DNA from: a virus
IMG/VR virus record: IMGVR_UViG_3300017818_001564
Span: 1 to 20,254 of that record
Direction: 5' to 3' (one strand)
DNA: 20,254 nt
Under the pieces are notes generated by a model. It was not told the origin of the DNA, did no database searches, and worked only from the letters and a program-made list of their open reading frames with translations. This document shows positions 1 through 6,560 of this stretch, one piece after another. The position numbers and the translations under genes are program-made. How positions within the stretch are numbered: position 1 is the first letter of the stretch; each line of letters starts with the position of its first letter.

Positions 1-1084
1 CCAATCCGCAGCAACACTTACAGTTTCTGGTTCGGTTGTAGCGGGTGATGTAAAAGCTGGTAAGGCTGCTGATGGCACTAATCCCGGCATTTCGTTAGGA
101 ACAGTAGGTGGTGATGAGAATTATTGGATTAGAACAAGTGGTGGTGACGTAGAATTTTTTGCTGGCGTGTTCTCTGATCAAAATTTTATACAAATTAATA
201 CAGCATCAGCTGGTGACAATGTAATTGTTTTGAGCGGCAGTTATGAAACTGATCGAGGGACCTATGTGAATGTTGCTAGCACAATGGGCGGTGAGCAAGG
301 CAGAGTAGCGAGCATTGCAAGCGGAGTAACATACTACGATAAAGCATATGATTACGATTGGGAATCCGTTTTGTCGGGTTCAAAAATTGAAGTTATCAAT
401 GAAGATCTTGCTAGTCAACCAAAGGCTTTGATGGGAAATGATGATAATGAGTATGCAAGTTCAATTAGCGAAGCCGGTCAGCATGCATTCTTTAAAACAA
501 GTATATTAGTTAGTGGTAATGAAAAAGTAACAACAAAAATGGGTACTCAAAATGGTGGAACTATTATTGTAGGTGATACATCAAATGGCACTGCTAGTCT
601 TGAATTTGAAGCTAATGGTAATGATTTAATTATATCTAATGCCGCAGGAAATGCTAATATTCAACTGTATGGCCAGAATGGCTATATCAGGGCGCAAAAC
701 ACTATGTATAGAACCCCTGCTGGGCCTACAAAATATGTGGTGACAGATGGGAATGGTAATTTTTTTGGCAACACTACTAGTTATGGCTCATCTATTACGA
801 TTAAAAGAGATATAGAACCAATTCCTTATGGATTAGACACTATTATGCAGATCCGCCCAATTCGCTTTGAGTATATTGATAGCGAGTCAGGTAAGAAAAA
901 TATTGGTATGATTGCAGAAGAGTTGATGCATGTTCTTCCTGAGGCGTGTGTGTTTGATCTAGAAGATCCAGATTTTCAACCAAGTATTGGTTATCAAGAC
1001 ATTGTTCCAGTTCTGGTTAAAGGAATCCAAGAATTAAAGTCTAAAATTGATGATTTAGAAAATCAAATTGCTTCACTTTCTTAA
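1..1084 (+). CDS. Tail fibre/spike protein with C-terminal S74 chaperone domain (5' partial)
   Basis: The frame is open from base 2, so the gene begins outside the window; the GTG at 167 is internal. The body is rich in Gly, Ser, Thr, Asn and short beta-strand-like segments, as in trimeric fibre shafts. The last ~98 residues (from codon 788-790) match the peptidase S74 intramolecular chaperone domain. They start with the S-x4-K dyad (Ser codon 788-790, Lys 803-805), followed by RPIRFEY, NIGMIAEEL, VLPE, a GYQDIVPVLVKGIQEL stretch and a closing coiled coil ending in IASLS. In characterised S74 proteins this domain trimerises the fibre and then cleaves itself off just before the Ser. The product should be a host-binding virion protein. 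The domain call is firm; the exact role (fibre, spike or pre-neck appendage) is inferred. Confidence 0.88.
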   Translation, partial: QSAATLTVSGSVVAGDVKAGKAADGTNPGISLGTVGGDENYWIRTSGGDVEFFAGVFSDQNFIQINTASAGDNVIVLSGSYETDRGTYVNVASTMGGEQGRVASIASGVTYYDKAYDYDWESVLSGSKIEVINEDLASQPKALMGNDDNEYASSISEAGQHAFFKTSILVSGNEKVTTKMGTQNGGTIIVGDTSNGTASLEFEANGNDLIISNAAGNANIQLYGQNGYIRAQNTMYRTPAGPTKYVVTDGNGNFFGNTTSYGSSITIKRDIEPIPYGLDTIMQIRPIRFEYIDSESGKKNIGMIAEELMHVLPEACVFDLEDPDFQPSIGYQDIVPVLVKGIQELKSKIDDLENQIASLS

Positions 1085-1092
1085 TTAACTTT

Positions 1093-1098
1093 TATACT
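1093..1098 (+). promoter_or_regulatory. Possible -10 element (TATACT)
   Basis: TATACT lies 13 bases before the ATG at 1112, and no Shine-Dalgarno sequence lies between them. A transcript starting about 7 bases downstream would carry a very short leader. A TTGCTT at 1068-1073 could serve as -35, but the 19-base spacing is poor. The region is AT-rich, so a chance match is possible. Confidence 0.3.
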
Positions 1099-1111
1099 AT
1101 AAAATAGTTAT

Positions 1112-1357
1112 ATGAAAAAGTTTAAATCAATTTTAACTCGCATCATTGCTGTTTTTGCAGCATCTGCTTTGAGCGTTGTTGGTGCTGGTGCTATTGCTGG
1201 GGTAGAACTTTGGAAGGCTGCTTTGATGGCTGGTATAGGTGGTATGGCAACCGTCACAGAAGCTCTGGCTAGAGCATATATGGATGATGGTGTGCTTGAT
1301 GAAAATGAAATCAATGATGCTTTCCGTAGAGTTGACAAGAAAGCGGCTACTGAATAG
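1112..1357 (+). CDS. Small two-segment membrane protein, holin candidate
   Basis: The 81-residue product has a basic start (MKKFKSILTR). A long hydrophobic stretch follows, about residues 11-50, rich in Ala, Gly, Val and Ile, which can form one or two membrane segments (around 11-30 and 33-50). The hydrophilic tail carries an acidic DDGVLDENEINDAF stretch that resembles an EF-hand loop. Size, topology and position right after the fibre gene fit a holin or another lysis-associated inner-membrane protein, and I recall similar small proteins in actinophages. No ribosome binding site precedes the ATG; a -10-like TATACT is 13 bases upstream. A second holin-like protein lies at 3717, so only one of the two need be the true holin. 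It could also be a membrane protein unrelated to lysis. Confidence 0.65.
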   Translation: MKKFKSILTRIIAVFAASALSVVGAGAIAGVELWKAALMAGIGGMATVTEALARAYMDDGVLDENEINDAFRRVDKKAATE

Positions 1358-1366
1358 CAAATAGTG

Positions 1367-1372
1367 TATAAT
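1367..1372 (+). promoter_or_regulatory. Consensus -10 element (TATAAT) close to a start codon
   Basis: A perfect TATAAT, directly preceded by TG, ends 10 bases before the ATG at 1383. Initiation 6-8 bases downstream would leave a leader of only a few bases, which is common in Actinobacteria. There is no -35 at normal distance; the TTGACA at 1332-1337 is 29 bases away, too far. The call rests on the -10 alone. Confidence 0.4.
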
Positions 1373-1382
1373 AGTAGGTAGT

Positions 1383-2045
1383 ATGGCTTACGAAAACTAT
1401 AGGTTTATTTCTTGGAGCACCGGCACCCCGATCACTGGGGAACGCATGGCTCAGATGTCAACAAATATTGAGCAGGTAAAGCTTGCTACTGATGATCGAC
1501 CGCAGGGGTTGATCAAGTATGCAAAACTATCATCTCCACAAACTTATACAGATGTGGATGGCACTACTCATACTCTTGTAAATCTTAGAGATGATACGCC
1601 TTCTGGTGCTGACAATAGAGTTAATGCCGATGCAAGCAGGTATGTTAGATTGATGGTGACTTTTCCGGGCATTAAGATCGTAGAGAAGGGTGCTGAAGAT
1701 TGTAAGTACGAACTGAGTATTGTGCAAGGTTTGGACACAGATCCTGCTCCAACAACATTGTCAACATTCTATTTAAATCCGCACGCTTACAGTTTCTTTG
1801 ATGTTGCTGATACCGATAATCTTATTGCTAGATCAAATAGTGCCTCATCTTATGTATATTTTGGTGCAGGAAGTTATTCTACAGTGCTTAACACAAGCAC
1901 TAGTGGTTTAAATAATATAAACTTTTTTGTTTCAATTAAAAGATCTGCAAACAATGATATGACAAATGCTCCTGATTATAGCATAATGTCCTCTTCAACT
2001 TCTCCTTTAGAATTTTATGCTGAGGATATTGGAGGCACTGCATAA
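1383..2045 (+). CDS. Probable minor virion structural protein
   Basis: The product has 220 residues, with no signal peptide and no membrane segment. The N-terminal 40 residues (FISWSTGTPITGERMAQM, then NIEQVK) look like the short helical attachment segment found at the start of many phage tail or base-plate accessory proteins. The remainder is Ser/Thr/Asn/Asp-rich and strand-like, compatible with a beta-sandwich. It lies directly behind the S74 fibre gene and before the lysis/nuclease genes, so a tail-associated role is reasonable, but no catalytic motif or named domain is recognised. It may have its own promoter (TATAAT at 1367-1372). The partial GGTAGT just before the ATG is too close to be a good ribosome binding site. 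Confidence 0.6.
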   Translation: MAYENYRFISWSTGTPITGERMAQMSTNIEQVKLATDDRPQGLIKYAKLSSPQTYTDVDGTTHTLVNLRDDTPSGADNRVNADASRYVRLMVTFPGIKIVEKGAEDCKYELSIVQGLDTDPAPTTLSTFYLNPHAYSFFDVADTDNLIARSNSASSYVYFGAGSYSTVLNTSTSGLNNINFFVSIKRSANNDMTNAPDYSIMSSSTSPLEFYAEDIGGTA

Positions 2046-2047
2046 GC

Positions 2048-2467
2048 GTGTCTCTCGCATCTCAGCGTAAGGATATTGACTGGGTGTCAAACAACTATAC
2101 TGGTAAAGATAATCACAATTATTCAGGTGGTAAATACATTGATAATAAAGGTTACGTGAAGGTGTTGAGCGTAAATCACCCTAAAAATATTAAAGGATAT
2201 ATTTATGAACATCGTGCTGTTTTTGAATCTTACTTGGGCAGGTATCTTGAGAATTGGGAAACAATTCATCATATAAATGAAATAAAAACTGACAACCGGA
2301 TTGAGAATTTATTTCTGTGTACAGTTAAAGAGCACAGCGCAATACATCGAGAGGGTAAGCGTATTTCTATTGAACAGAAAGACAAAGCAAGGGAGGTCGT
2401 CAAGAAGACGAAACCTCATCTGCATAAGAAGCAGAAGCCTTTGCGTGCTCCTAGAGAAAATTTTTGA
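2048..2467 (+). CDS. HNH endonuclease (homing-type)
   Basis: The product has 139 residues. The N-terminal part (about 20-50) carries the small strand-rich module (GGKYIDNKGYVKVL) often seen before phage HNH domains. The core follows: YEHR (His55), the IHHIN metal-binding pair (His74, His75), DNRIENL (Asn83, Asn87) and a last His at about 96. This is the H-N-H order of the beta-beta-alpha metal fold that nicks or cuts DNA. The tail is very basic (residues 103-139, many Lys and Arg), probably for DNA contact. The assigned start is GTG, two bases after the preceding stop, with no clear ribosome binding site. Freestanding HNH genes like this are usually mobile homing endonucleases in phage genomes; a packaging role cannot be excluded, but no terminase is near. 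Confidence 0.85.
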   Translation: MSLASQRKDIDWVSNNYTGKDNHNYSGGKYIDNKGYVKVLSVNHPKNIKGYIYEHRAVFESYLGRYLENWETIHHINEIKTDNRIENLFLCTVKEHSAIHREGKRISIEQKDKAREVVKKTKPHLHKKQKPLRAPRENF

Positions 2468-2504
2468 TTCGCACACACGGCGGGTGAAATTCTGGTAGTA
2501 TCTG

Positions 2505-2510
2505 TATACT
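2505..2510 (+). promoter_or_regulatory. Possible -10 element (TATACT) before the phosphoesterase
   Basis: TATACT preceded by TG lies in the 68-base gap between the HNH gene and the gene at 2536. The same hexamer occurs before the gene at 1112. Here the leader would be about 20 bases and contains a GGAG ribosome binding site at 2527-2530. No convincing -35 was found. Confidence 0.35.
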
Positions 2511-2535
2511 GTCCGTTAACACCATTGGAGCAATA

Positions 2536-3705
2536 ATGAAATCGTGTGAAGCAGAGGGGTGTAACATTGAGTTTACGCCTAACTCGTCTAACCAAAAGTA
2601 CGCACACTCTACTTGTCGTAAGAGTTTAGATAGTTTTGGTATTTGTAAATATCGTAAAGAGAATGGATTGGTTGATATGCCTGTAGATATTATGTCTGGT
2701 GACACTCCAGATTCAGATTCAGAGTTGCGTATGGCATATGCCAGATTGCAAAAAGAGTACGATAAAGTTAAGAACAAGAAAGATGATCTTGTTGATGCTG
2801 TGTATCGTGCAACTCTTGAACTTGATACAACTGTTAAAGCGCAAAAGGTGAAAGCCCCGCCTAAAGACAAAAGAAAGGGTAAGACTGAAGAAGTTGCAGT
2901 TGCTGTCATTGCAGACTGGCAGCTTGCTAAAGTTACGCCTGATTATAATTCTGAAGTTTGTGAACAGCGCATTGAGCAGTATGCTCAAAAAATTATTGAT
3001 CTTACAGAGATTCAGCGTGCTGATCATCCTGTCAAGAAACTGCATGTGTGGGCTTTGGGTGATATTGTTGAGGGAGAACTTATCTTTCCGGGTCAATCGT
3101 TTTTGATTGATGGTGGTTTGTATCGTCAGGTTACTGTAGATGGTCCTCGTATTATTAAGAATTTCTTGACAAAGATGCTTGAAAACTTTGATGAAGTTCA
3201 CTTTACTGGTGTTATTGGCAACCATGGCTCTATCGGTGGTAGGGCTAGGCGAGACCACGATCCAGAGACGAATGCTGACAGAATGCTATATCGTGTAGTA
3301 CAATGGATGTTTGAGAAGGAAAAACGCATAACTTTTGATATACCGGATGGTAGGGGTGAAAAGCACTGGTTTGCTGTCCCTGAAATTGGGAATTACAAGA
3401 GTTTGCTTTGTCACGGTGATCAATTCAATGGTTTATCTTCATTCTACTCGTTCCAGAAAAAGGTGTATGGGTGGAAAATTGGTGCCCTTGGGCAAGACTT
3501 TGATGATGTCTACCTTGGTCACTGGCACACTCCAACTAAGATGACGTTTAATACTATTCAGGTTAGAGTGTCAGGCAGTCCTGAATCTACAAACACTTAT
3601 GCTATGGAGAGTCTTGCTGCTATTGGGAGACCTTCACAGCCCTTGATGTTTGTTCACCCTGATAGGGGTATAGTTACAGCAGAATATAATGTCTGGCTGG
3701 ACTAA
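2536..3705 (+). CDS. Zinc-finger / coiled-coil / metallophosphoesterase fusion
   Basis: The product has 389 residues in three parts. Residues 1-30 hold a probable zinc-binding unit (Cys4, Cys9, His24, Cys27). Residues about 60-118 are charged and likely helical or coiled coil, ending in a Lys-rich linker. From about 120 comes a calcineurin-like phosphoesterase: motif I as ADWQ (Asp127, Gln129), motif II GD (175-176), motif III GNH (228-230), then HGD (293-295) and GHWH (328-331). Motif I normally reads D-x-H; D-x-Q is a variant I have seen in phage members, so activity is still plausible. The likely substrate is a phosphodiester, perhaps nucleic acid. GGAG at 2527-2530 is well placed for the ATG. 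The neighbours (HNH nuclease, holin-like protein) do not settle the role; DNA processing or a late function are both possible. Confidence 0.82.
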   Translation: MKSCEAEGCNIEFTPNSSNQKYAHSTCRKSLDSFGICKYRKENGLVDMPVDIMSGDTPDSDSELRMAYARLQKEYDKVKNKKDDLVDAVYRATLELDTTVKAQKVKAPPKDKRKGKTEEVAVAVIADWQLAKVTPDYNSEVCEQRIEQYAQKIIDLTEIQRADHPVKKLHVWALGDIVEGELIFPGQSFLIDGGLYRQVTVDGPRIIKNFLTKMLENFDEVHFTGVIGNHGSIGGRARRDHDPETNADRMLYRVVQWMFEKEKRITFDIPDGRGEKHWFAVPEIGNYKSLLCHGDQFNGLSSFYSFQKKVYGWKIGALGQDFDDVYLGHWHTPTKMTFNTIQVRVSGSPESTNTYAMESLAAIGRPSQPLMFVHPDRGIVTAEYNVWLD

Positions 3706-3716
3706 GGAGGAAAATT

Positions 3717-3911
3717 ATGATTAAATTGTCAGAGGCAAATAAGAAAATGATTGCTTCATACGGGCGTAGCGTACTAGGTGCCGCTGTTGCAACGTATGCC
3801 GCAACCAACGATTGGAGTATGGCTCTCAACTCACTTTGGGCAGCACTTATTCCAGTTGCAATGCGATTCTTGAATCCGGGCGATAACGCGTTCGGTAAGA
3901 ACTCTCAGTAA
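3717..3911 (+). CDS. Putative holin (second holin-like membrane protein)
   Basis: The 64-residue product has a charged start (residues 1-11), a hydrophobic Ala/Val-rich segment (about 15-31), a second hydrophobic segment (about 36-52, ALNSLWAALIPVAMRFLN) and a short polar tail with NPGDNAFGK. Small size, two membrane segments and the closing LNPGD-AFG pattern resemble a family commonly labelled holin in actinophages (recalled, not checked). A strong AGGAGG lies just before the ATG, unlike the small membrane gene at 1112, so high expression is expected. It follows the phosphoesterase by 11 bases and probably shares its transcript. No endolysin is visible in the window; it may lie to the left. 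Confidence 0.68.
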   Translation: MIKLSEANKKMIASYGRSVLGAAVATYAATNDWSMALNSLWAALIPVAMRFLNPGDNAFGKNSQ

Positions 3912-3925
3912 CAATTAAATTAGTG

Positions 3926-4020
3926 ATTTAGCCCCTCTACGTAGAAAGCATGGTAATATATTCATATGGATATTAAATTAAGTTTTAAACTTAAGTGCTC
4001 TAAGTGTGGAGGGGCTAAAT
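3926..4020. repeat. Perfect 12-bp inverted repeat around a promoter and start codon
   Basis: ATTTAGCCCCTC at 3926-3937 is the exact reverse complement of GAGGGGCTAAAT at 4009-4020, with 71 bases between. The left arm lies upstream of the probable promoter; the right arm lies inside the zinc ribbon gene (codons around Gly15-Lys18). The arms could pair in read-through RNA from upstream, or act as two protein-binding half-sites, or be coincidence. Confidence 0.5.
3951..3959 (+). promoter_or_regulatory. Extended -10 promoter for a probable leaderless transcript
   Basis: TGGTAATAT forms an extended -10 (TG-n-TAATAT). The hexamer ends at 3959 and the ATG is at 3966, so normal spacing puts the first transcribed base on the start codon itself. 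There is no ribosome binding site, as expected for a leaderless mRNA, which actinobacterial ribosomes translate readily. No -35 is evident, as is usual for extended -10 promoters. Confidence 0.45.
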
Positions 4021-4169
4021 ACGTTGATGAGCCATATGCAATATTTGATACTTGGTTTGTTGATATTGTTTGCTTATCTTGTGGTCACTCTAGAGACATC
4101 CCTGTTTCTGAGTTTAATGAACTTATTTCTAATATCGAAAAAGCAAGTAAGAACAGCAATGCTAACTGA
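3966..4169 (+). CDS. Small zinc ribbon protein
   Basis: The product has 67 residues. Two Cys pairs, CSKC near residue 11-14 and CLSC near residue 36-39, form a classic C-x2-C / C-x2-C zinc ribbon separated by about 21 residues. A short charged helix (residues 47-67) follows. No catalytic motif is present. Such mini-ribbons often bind nucleic acid or act as adaptors on RNA polymerase or other proteins, but nothing here shows the partner. It is the first gene of the regulatory/early cluster, apparently on a leaderless promoter, and its end overlaps the next start by 11 bases. Confidence 0.65.
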   Translation: MDIKLSFKLKCSKCGGAKYVDEPYAIFDTWFVDIVCLSCGHSRDIPVSEFNELISNIEKASKNSNAN

Positions 4170-4608
4170 TAAAATAATTACAAATAAATTTTATTTATAC
4201 AAAAATGTATTACACAAAGTCAAAAAAGTGCAAAAAAAGAATAATAAAGTAATTCTTGGTAGCGCAAAAGACAATGGTGAAATCATTATTCCGTTGATGG
4301 GCGCAGATTTGTTGCTTTTCCGAGTGTATACCATTGGAGAAGTTGCTAAGATCGTAGAGCGCAGATCTGACACGATTAGAAAATATGAGAGGTCGGGTCT
4401 GATACCGAAACCGCTCGTCTTTGAAGATGAGTACCCGTCGTACAGGAATTGGAGGTTCTATTCACGCCCAGATGTCTACGATATTGTTGAGTTTTTCTCA
4501 GGTAGAACACCTGGTCGTCCAATTAAGCAAAAGAGTGAATCTACTATTGTATCTACAAAAATTCATAATCTAAATGAAAAAGTAAAAATGAAAGCAAGGA
4601 ATATTTGA
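4159..4608 (+). CDS. MerR-like helix-turn-helix regulator
   Basis: The product has 149 residues from the ATG at 4159. The open frame extends left to 4006, but that part overlaps the zinc ribbon gene and reads as a hydrophobic shadow, so 4159 is chosen. Residues 1-50 are basic and strand-like. Residues 55-112 match the MerR-type winged helix: RVYTIGEVAKIV, TIRKYERSGLIPKP, then WRFYSRPDVYDIVEFF. A basic tail follows (residues 115-149). There is no C-terminal effector or metal-binding domain, so it may be a DNA-binding factor acting as a phage transcription switch or an excisionase-like protein. Excisionases share this fold, but no integrase is present in the window. The target is unknown; the upstream inverted repeat is a candidate to test. 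Confidence 0.72.
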   Translation: MLTDKIITNKFYLYKNVLHKVKKVQKKNNKVILGSAKDNGEIIIPLMGADLLLFRVYTIGEVAKIVERRSDTIRKYERSGLIPKPLVFEDEYPSYRNWRFYSRPDVYDIVEFFSGRTPGRPIKQKSESTIVSTKIHNLNEKVKMKARNI

Positions 4609-4609
4609 A

Positions 4610-4813
4610 ATGCAAGAATCTAATGTTGAAATTTGGGCATCAATTGGGATTACTAAGAATCTTGGTAATTATGAGTCTTTGAGACTTGATGCTGGTGCAA
4701 GAGTAAAAGCTTCGTCTGAGAATGACGAGCAGGCTTGGGCTGAATTATGGAAGGCTGTTGACGAACAGATTGAGGCTAAGCTTCGGGAGTTAGATAGTGA
4801 GAATGAGGGATGA
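4610..4813 (+). CDS. Short conserved-looking phage protein, unknown function
   Basis: The 67-residue acidic protein has no Cys or membrane segment. The first half (SIGITKNLGNYESLRLDAG) looks like a small beta-sheet module; the second half (residues 36-67) is a strongly charged helix. I recall similar short proteins in actinophage early regions, but no function is known to me. An AAGGAA precedes the ATG, which starts one base after the MerR-like gene stop, and the end overlaps the WhiB-like gene by 17 bases. It is therefore probably co-transcribed with both regulators. Confidence 0.6.
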   Translation: MQESNVEIWASIGITKNLGNYESLRLDAGARVKASSENDEQAWAELWKAVDEQIEAKLRELDSENEG

Positions 4814-5099
4814 TTGGAAAAATTATGCTTTATGTGCTGATGATGAATACCCTTTTAGATGGCTGTCATCAAGCATAGATGATATAAATTACGCTAAAGA
4901 GGGGTGCATGAAATGCTCTGTTCGCATTGATTGCTTGTACTCAGCAATTTATGAGCGTGAAGAGTTTGTTGGTGTTAATGGCGGATATTCTGAAATTGAA
5001 TATCTAATAAGAACATGGGAAAGAGCAGAGGTGGATGATGAAACTAACTGGCGAAAGTCTGATAAACTTATTCAAGACTTGTTCAGAGAAATCTCATAA
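4797..5099 (+). CDS. WhiB-like Fe-S transcription regulator
   Basis: The 100-residue product has the diagnostic WhiB cysteine pattern: Cys13, Cys37, Cys40, Cys46 (C-x23-C-x2-C-x5-C), which would ligate a [4Fe-4S] cluster. After it comes a glycine turn reading GVNGG (about residues 59-63) where host WhiB proteins have G[VI]WGG; the Trp normally contacts the primary sigma factor. The tail (residues 75-100) is charged but not the usual basic AT-hook-like end. The GTG start at 4797 has GGGAG 8 bases upstream; ATG 4803 is an alternative. The family is essentially restricted to Actinobacteria and their phages, giving the best host clue. Known phage WhiB proteins repress or mimic host WhiB regulators; that role here is inferred. 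Confidence 0.88.
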   Translation: MRMRDDWKNYALCADDEYPFRWLSSSIDDINYAKEGCMKCSVRIDCLYSAIYEREEFVGVNGGYSEIEYLIRTWERAEVDDETNWRKSDKLIQDLFREIS

Positions 5100-5343
5100 A
5101 CTTTTTATTCCTGATTCACCCCGAGAGGATCAGGTTGCTGATAGTCTTGCTAAGCATTATGATGGAGAACTACTGACAAAGGCGGTAGAGTGGTATATTG
5201 AAAACAGGCCGGGGCCATTTTTAGTTTTTGACTTTGCAATTGAGTCTAGAGACTTGGTTGAAAAGGTTAAATATGAAAGCGACGCTAAATCTCGCTTTCA
5301 AGATATCGTAGCCGAAACACGTAAGAGAATGGAAAATTCTTGA
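5035..5343 (+). CDS. Unknown small protein before the helicase; possible helicase loader
   Basis: The product has 102 residues, mostly helical by composition, with PDSPREDQVADSLAKHYDG and RPGPFLVFDFAIESRD as its most distinctive stretches. The start is ATG 5035 or 5038, inside the WhiB-like gene (65-base overlap), preceded by a weak AGGTGG. Its stop overlaps the TTG start of the DnaB-type helicase in a TTGA, so the two are very probably translationally coupled. Small proteins encoded directly before phage DnaB-type helicases are often loaders or loader-inhibitors such as G39P of SPP1. The general size fits, but I cannot show homology. The call as a real gene is firm; the loader role is a guess from position. 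Confidence 0.62.
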   Translation: MMKLTGESLINLFKTCSEKSHKLFIPDSPREDQVADSLAKHYDGELLTKAVEWYIENRPGPFLVFDFAIESRDLVEKVKYESDAKSRFQDIVAETRKRMENS

Positions 5344-6560
5344 ATTACGAAATTAAATTACTTAATTCGATTATTGAAACTAATGATTATGTAGATGCAG
5401 TCAACAGCGGTGTTGAAAATGTTTTTATTGAGTATAGAGATGTTTGGAACTTTGTTGTTTCTCATCATGATGATCACGGAAAAGTGCCTTCAAAGGACAC
5501 TGTGAAATCTCACTTCTCAGACTTTGAGTTTTTCAATACCCCTGAGCCGCTTGCGTACTATGTTGATGAAGCAAAGAAGGAATCGCTAGCGTTTCAGACC
5601 CGTCAAATTGTTGCTAAGGCTCACTCTCTTATTGGGGATGTTGGACCAAAGGATGCACTGTCATATTTGATGGAGCAAACTAGCAAACTGTATAAGTATT
5701 CCAGTTCTCTGAAAGATACTGATCTTGTATCCGAGTGGCGTGATAGGTATGATGACCTTAAAGAGCGGTCAGAGAATCCTGATAAGCACACTGTGGGTAT
5801 TCCTAGTGGTATTGATGTAATTGACAAAACGTTTGGTGGCTGGCAGGCCGGAGACTTCATTGTTTTGTTGGGTTGGACTGGTGTTGGTAAGTCATTCATT
5901 GCACGATTGTTTGCAGCTAATGCTTGGCGTGCTGGTTATCGACCAATGATTATTTCTCTTGAGATGAATAAGAAGCAAGAGGGTCAGAGGTTGGATACAC
6001 TCCTTAACAATGGTGAAGGTCACTTTACCAATACGGATTTGATTAAAGCGAATCCTGCTATTGTTGATGGTTATGAGTCTTGGGCTGAGGCTACATTTGG
6101 AGGAAAGCAACCTATTTATCTGATTACTTCAGAGGGGTTGGAGACTGCTGACCAAAATATGGTGCAGGCTAAGATTGACCAGTACCAGCCAGATATGGTT
6201 ATTCTTGACTATCACGGATTGTTTGATGATTCTACTGGCGCAAAGAACGAAACCGAAAAGGCTAAAAATCTATCAAAAGCTTTTAAGAGGATTGCTGTCA
6301 AAAATAATGTGCCTATTATTGATGTGGCGGCAGTGACTATGGCTGATGGTCATGGGGACAGACCACCTGAACTTGAAGAAGTTGCTTGGTCAAAACAGTT
6401 GGCATATGATGCTGACTTGGTTCTTGCTATTCATCGTGAGTTCAACTCTGATCTCTTCCAAGTAGTATCTAGGAAGGTTCGTAGAGCAACACACTTTGGG
6501 TTTTATCTAAGGTGGGATTTAGAAACAGGAAAGTGGGCAGAAGAGTGGGACGTAGGATGA
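5340..6560 (+). CDS. DnaB-type replicative DNA helicase
   Basis: The product has 406 residues. It has an N-terminal helical region (about 1-130) shorter than in bacterial DnaB, then a RecA-fold SF4 helicase core opening with GIPSGIDVIDKTFGGW. Walker A is GWTGVGKS (178-185); Walker B is VILDYHG (287-293); later comes the AWSKQLAYDADLVLAIHRE strand typical of DnaB/KaiC-like ATPases. It should form a hexamer that unwinds the fork ahead of the phage DnaE polymerase and recruit the primase encoded just downstream. The start is TTG in a TTGA overlap; there is no in-frame ATG nearby. The overlap chain loader-helicase-62-residue protein-primase indicates one operon. Domain assignment is certain. Confidence 0.93.
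   Translation: MNYEIKLLNSIIETNDYVDAVNSGVENVFIEYRDVWNFVVSHHDDHGKVPSKDTVKSHFSDFEFFNTPEPLAYYVDEAKKESLAFQTRQIVAKAHSLIGDVGPKDALSYLMEQTSKLYKYSSSLKDTDLVSEWRDRYDDLKERSENPDKHTVGIPSGIDVIDKTFGGWQAGDFIVLLGWTGVGKSFIARLFAANAWRAGYRPMIISLEMNKKQEGQRLDTLLNNGEGHFTNTDLIKANPAIVDGYESWAEATFGGKQPIYLITSEGLETADQNMVQAKIDQYQPDMVILDYHGLFDDSTGAKNETEKAKNLSKAFKRIAVKNNVPIIDVAAVTMADGHGDRPPELEEVAWSKQLAYDADLVLAIHREFNSDLFQVVSRKVRRATHFGFYLRWDLETGKWAEEWDVG

Noticed and set aside
1332-1372. TTGACA at 1332-1337 as the -35 of the TATAAT promoter
   Set aside because: The spacing is 29 bases, far beyond the 16-18 needed.
4006-4158. Upstream extension of the MerR-like gene with a hydrophobic N terminus
   Set aside because: It overlaps the zinc ribbon gene in another frame, has no ribosome binding site, and the hydrophobic stretch is a frame-shifted reading of that gene. 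The ATG at 4159 is preferred.
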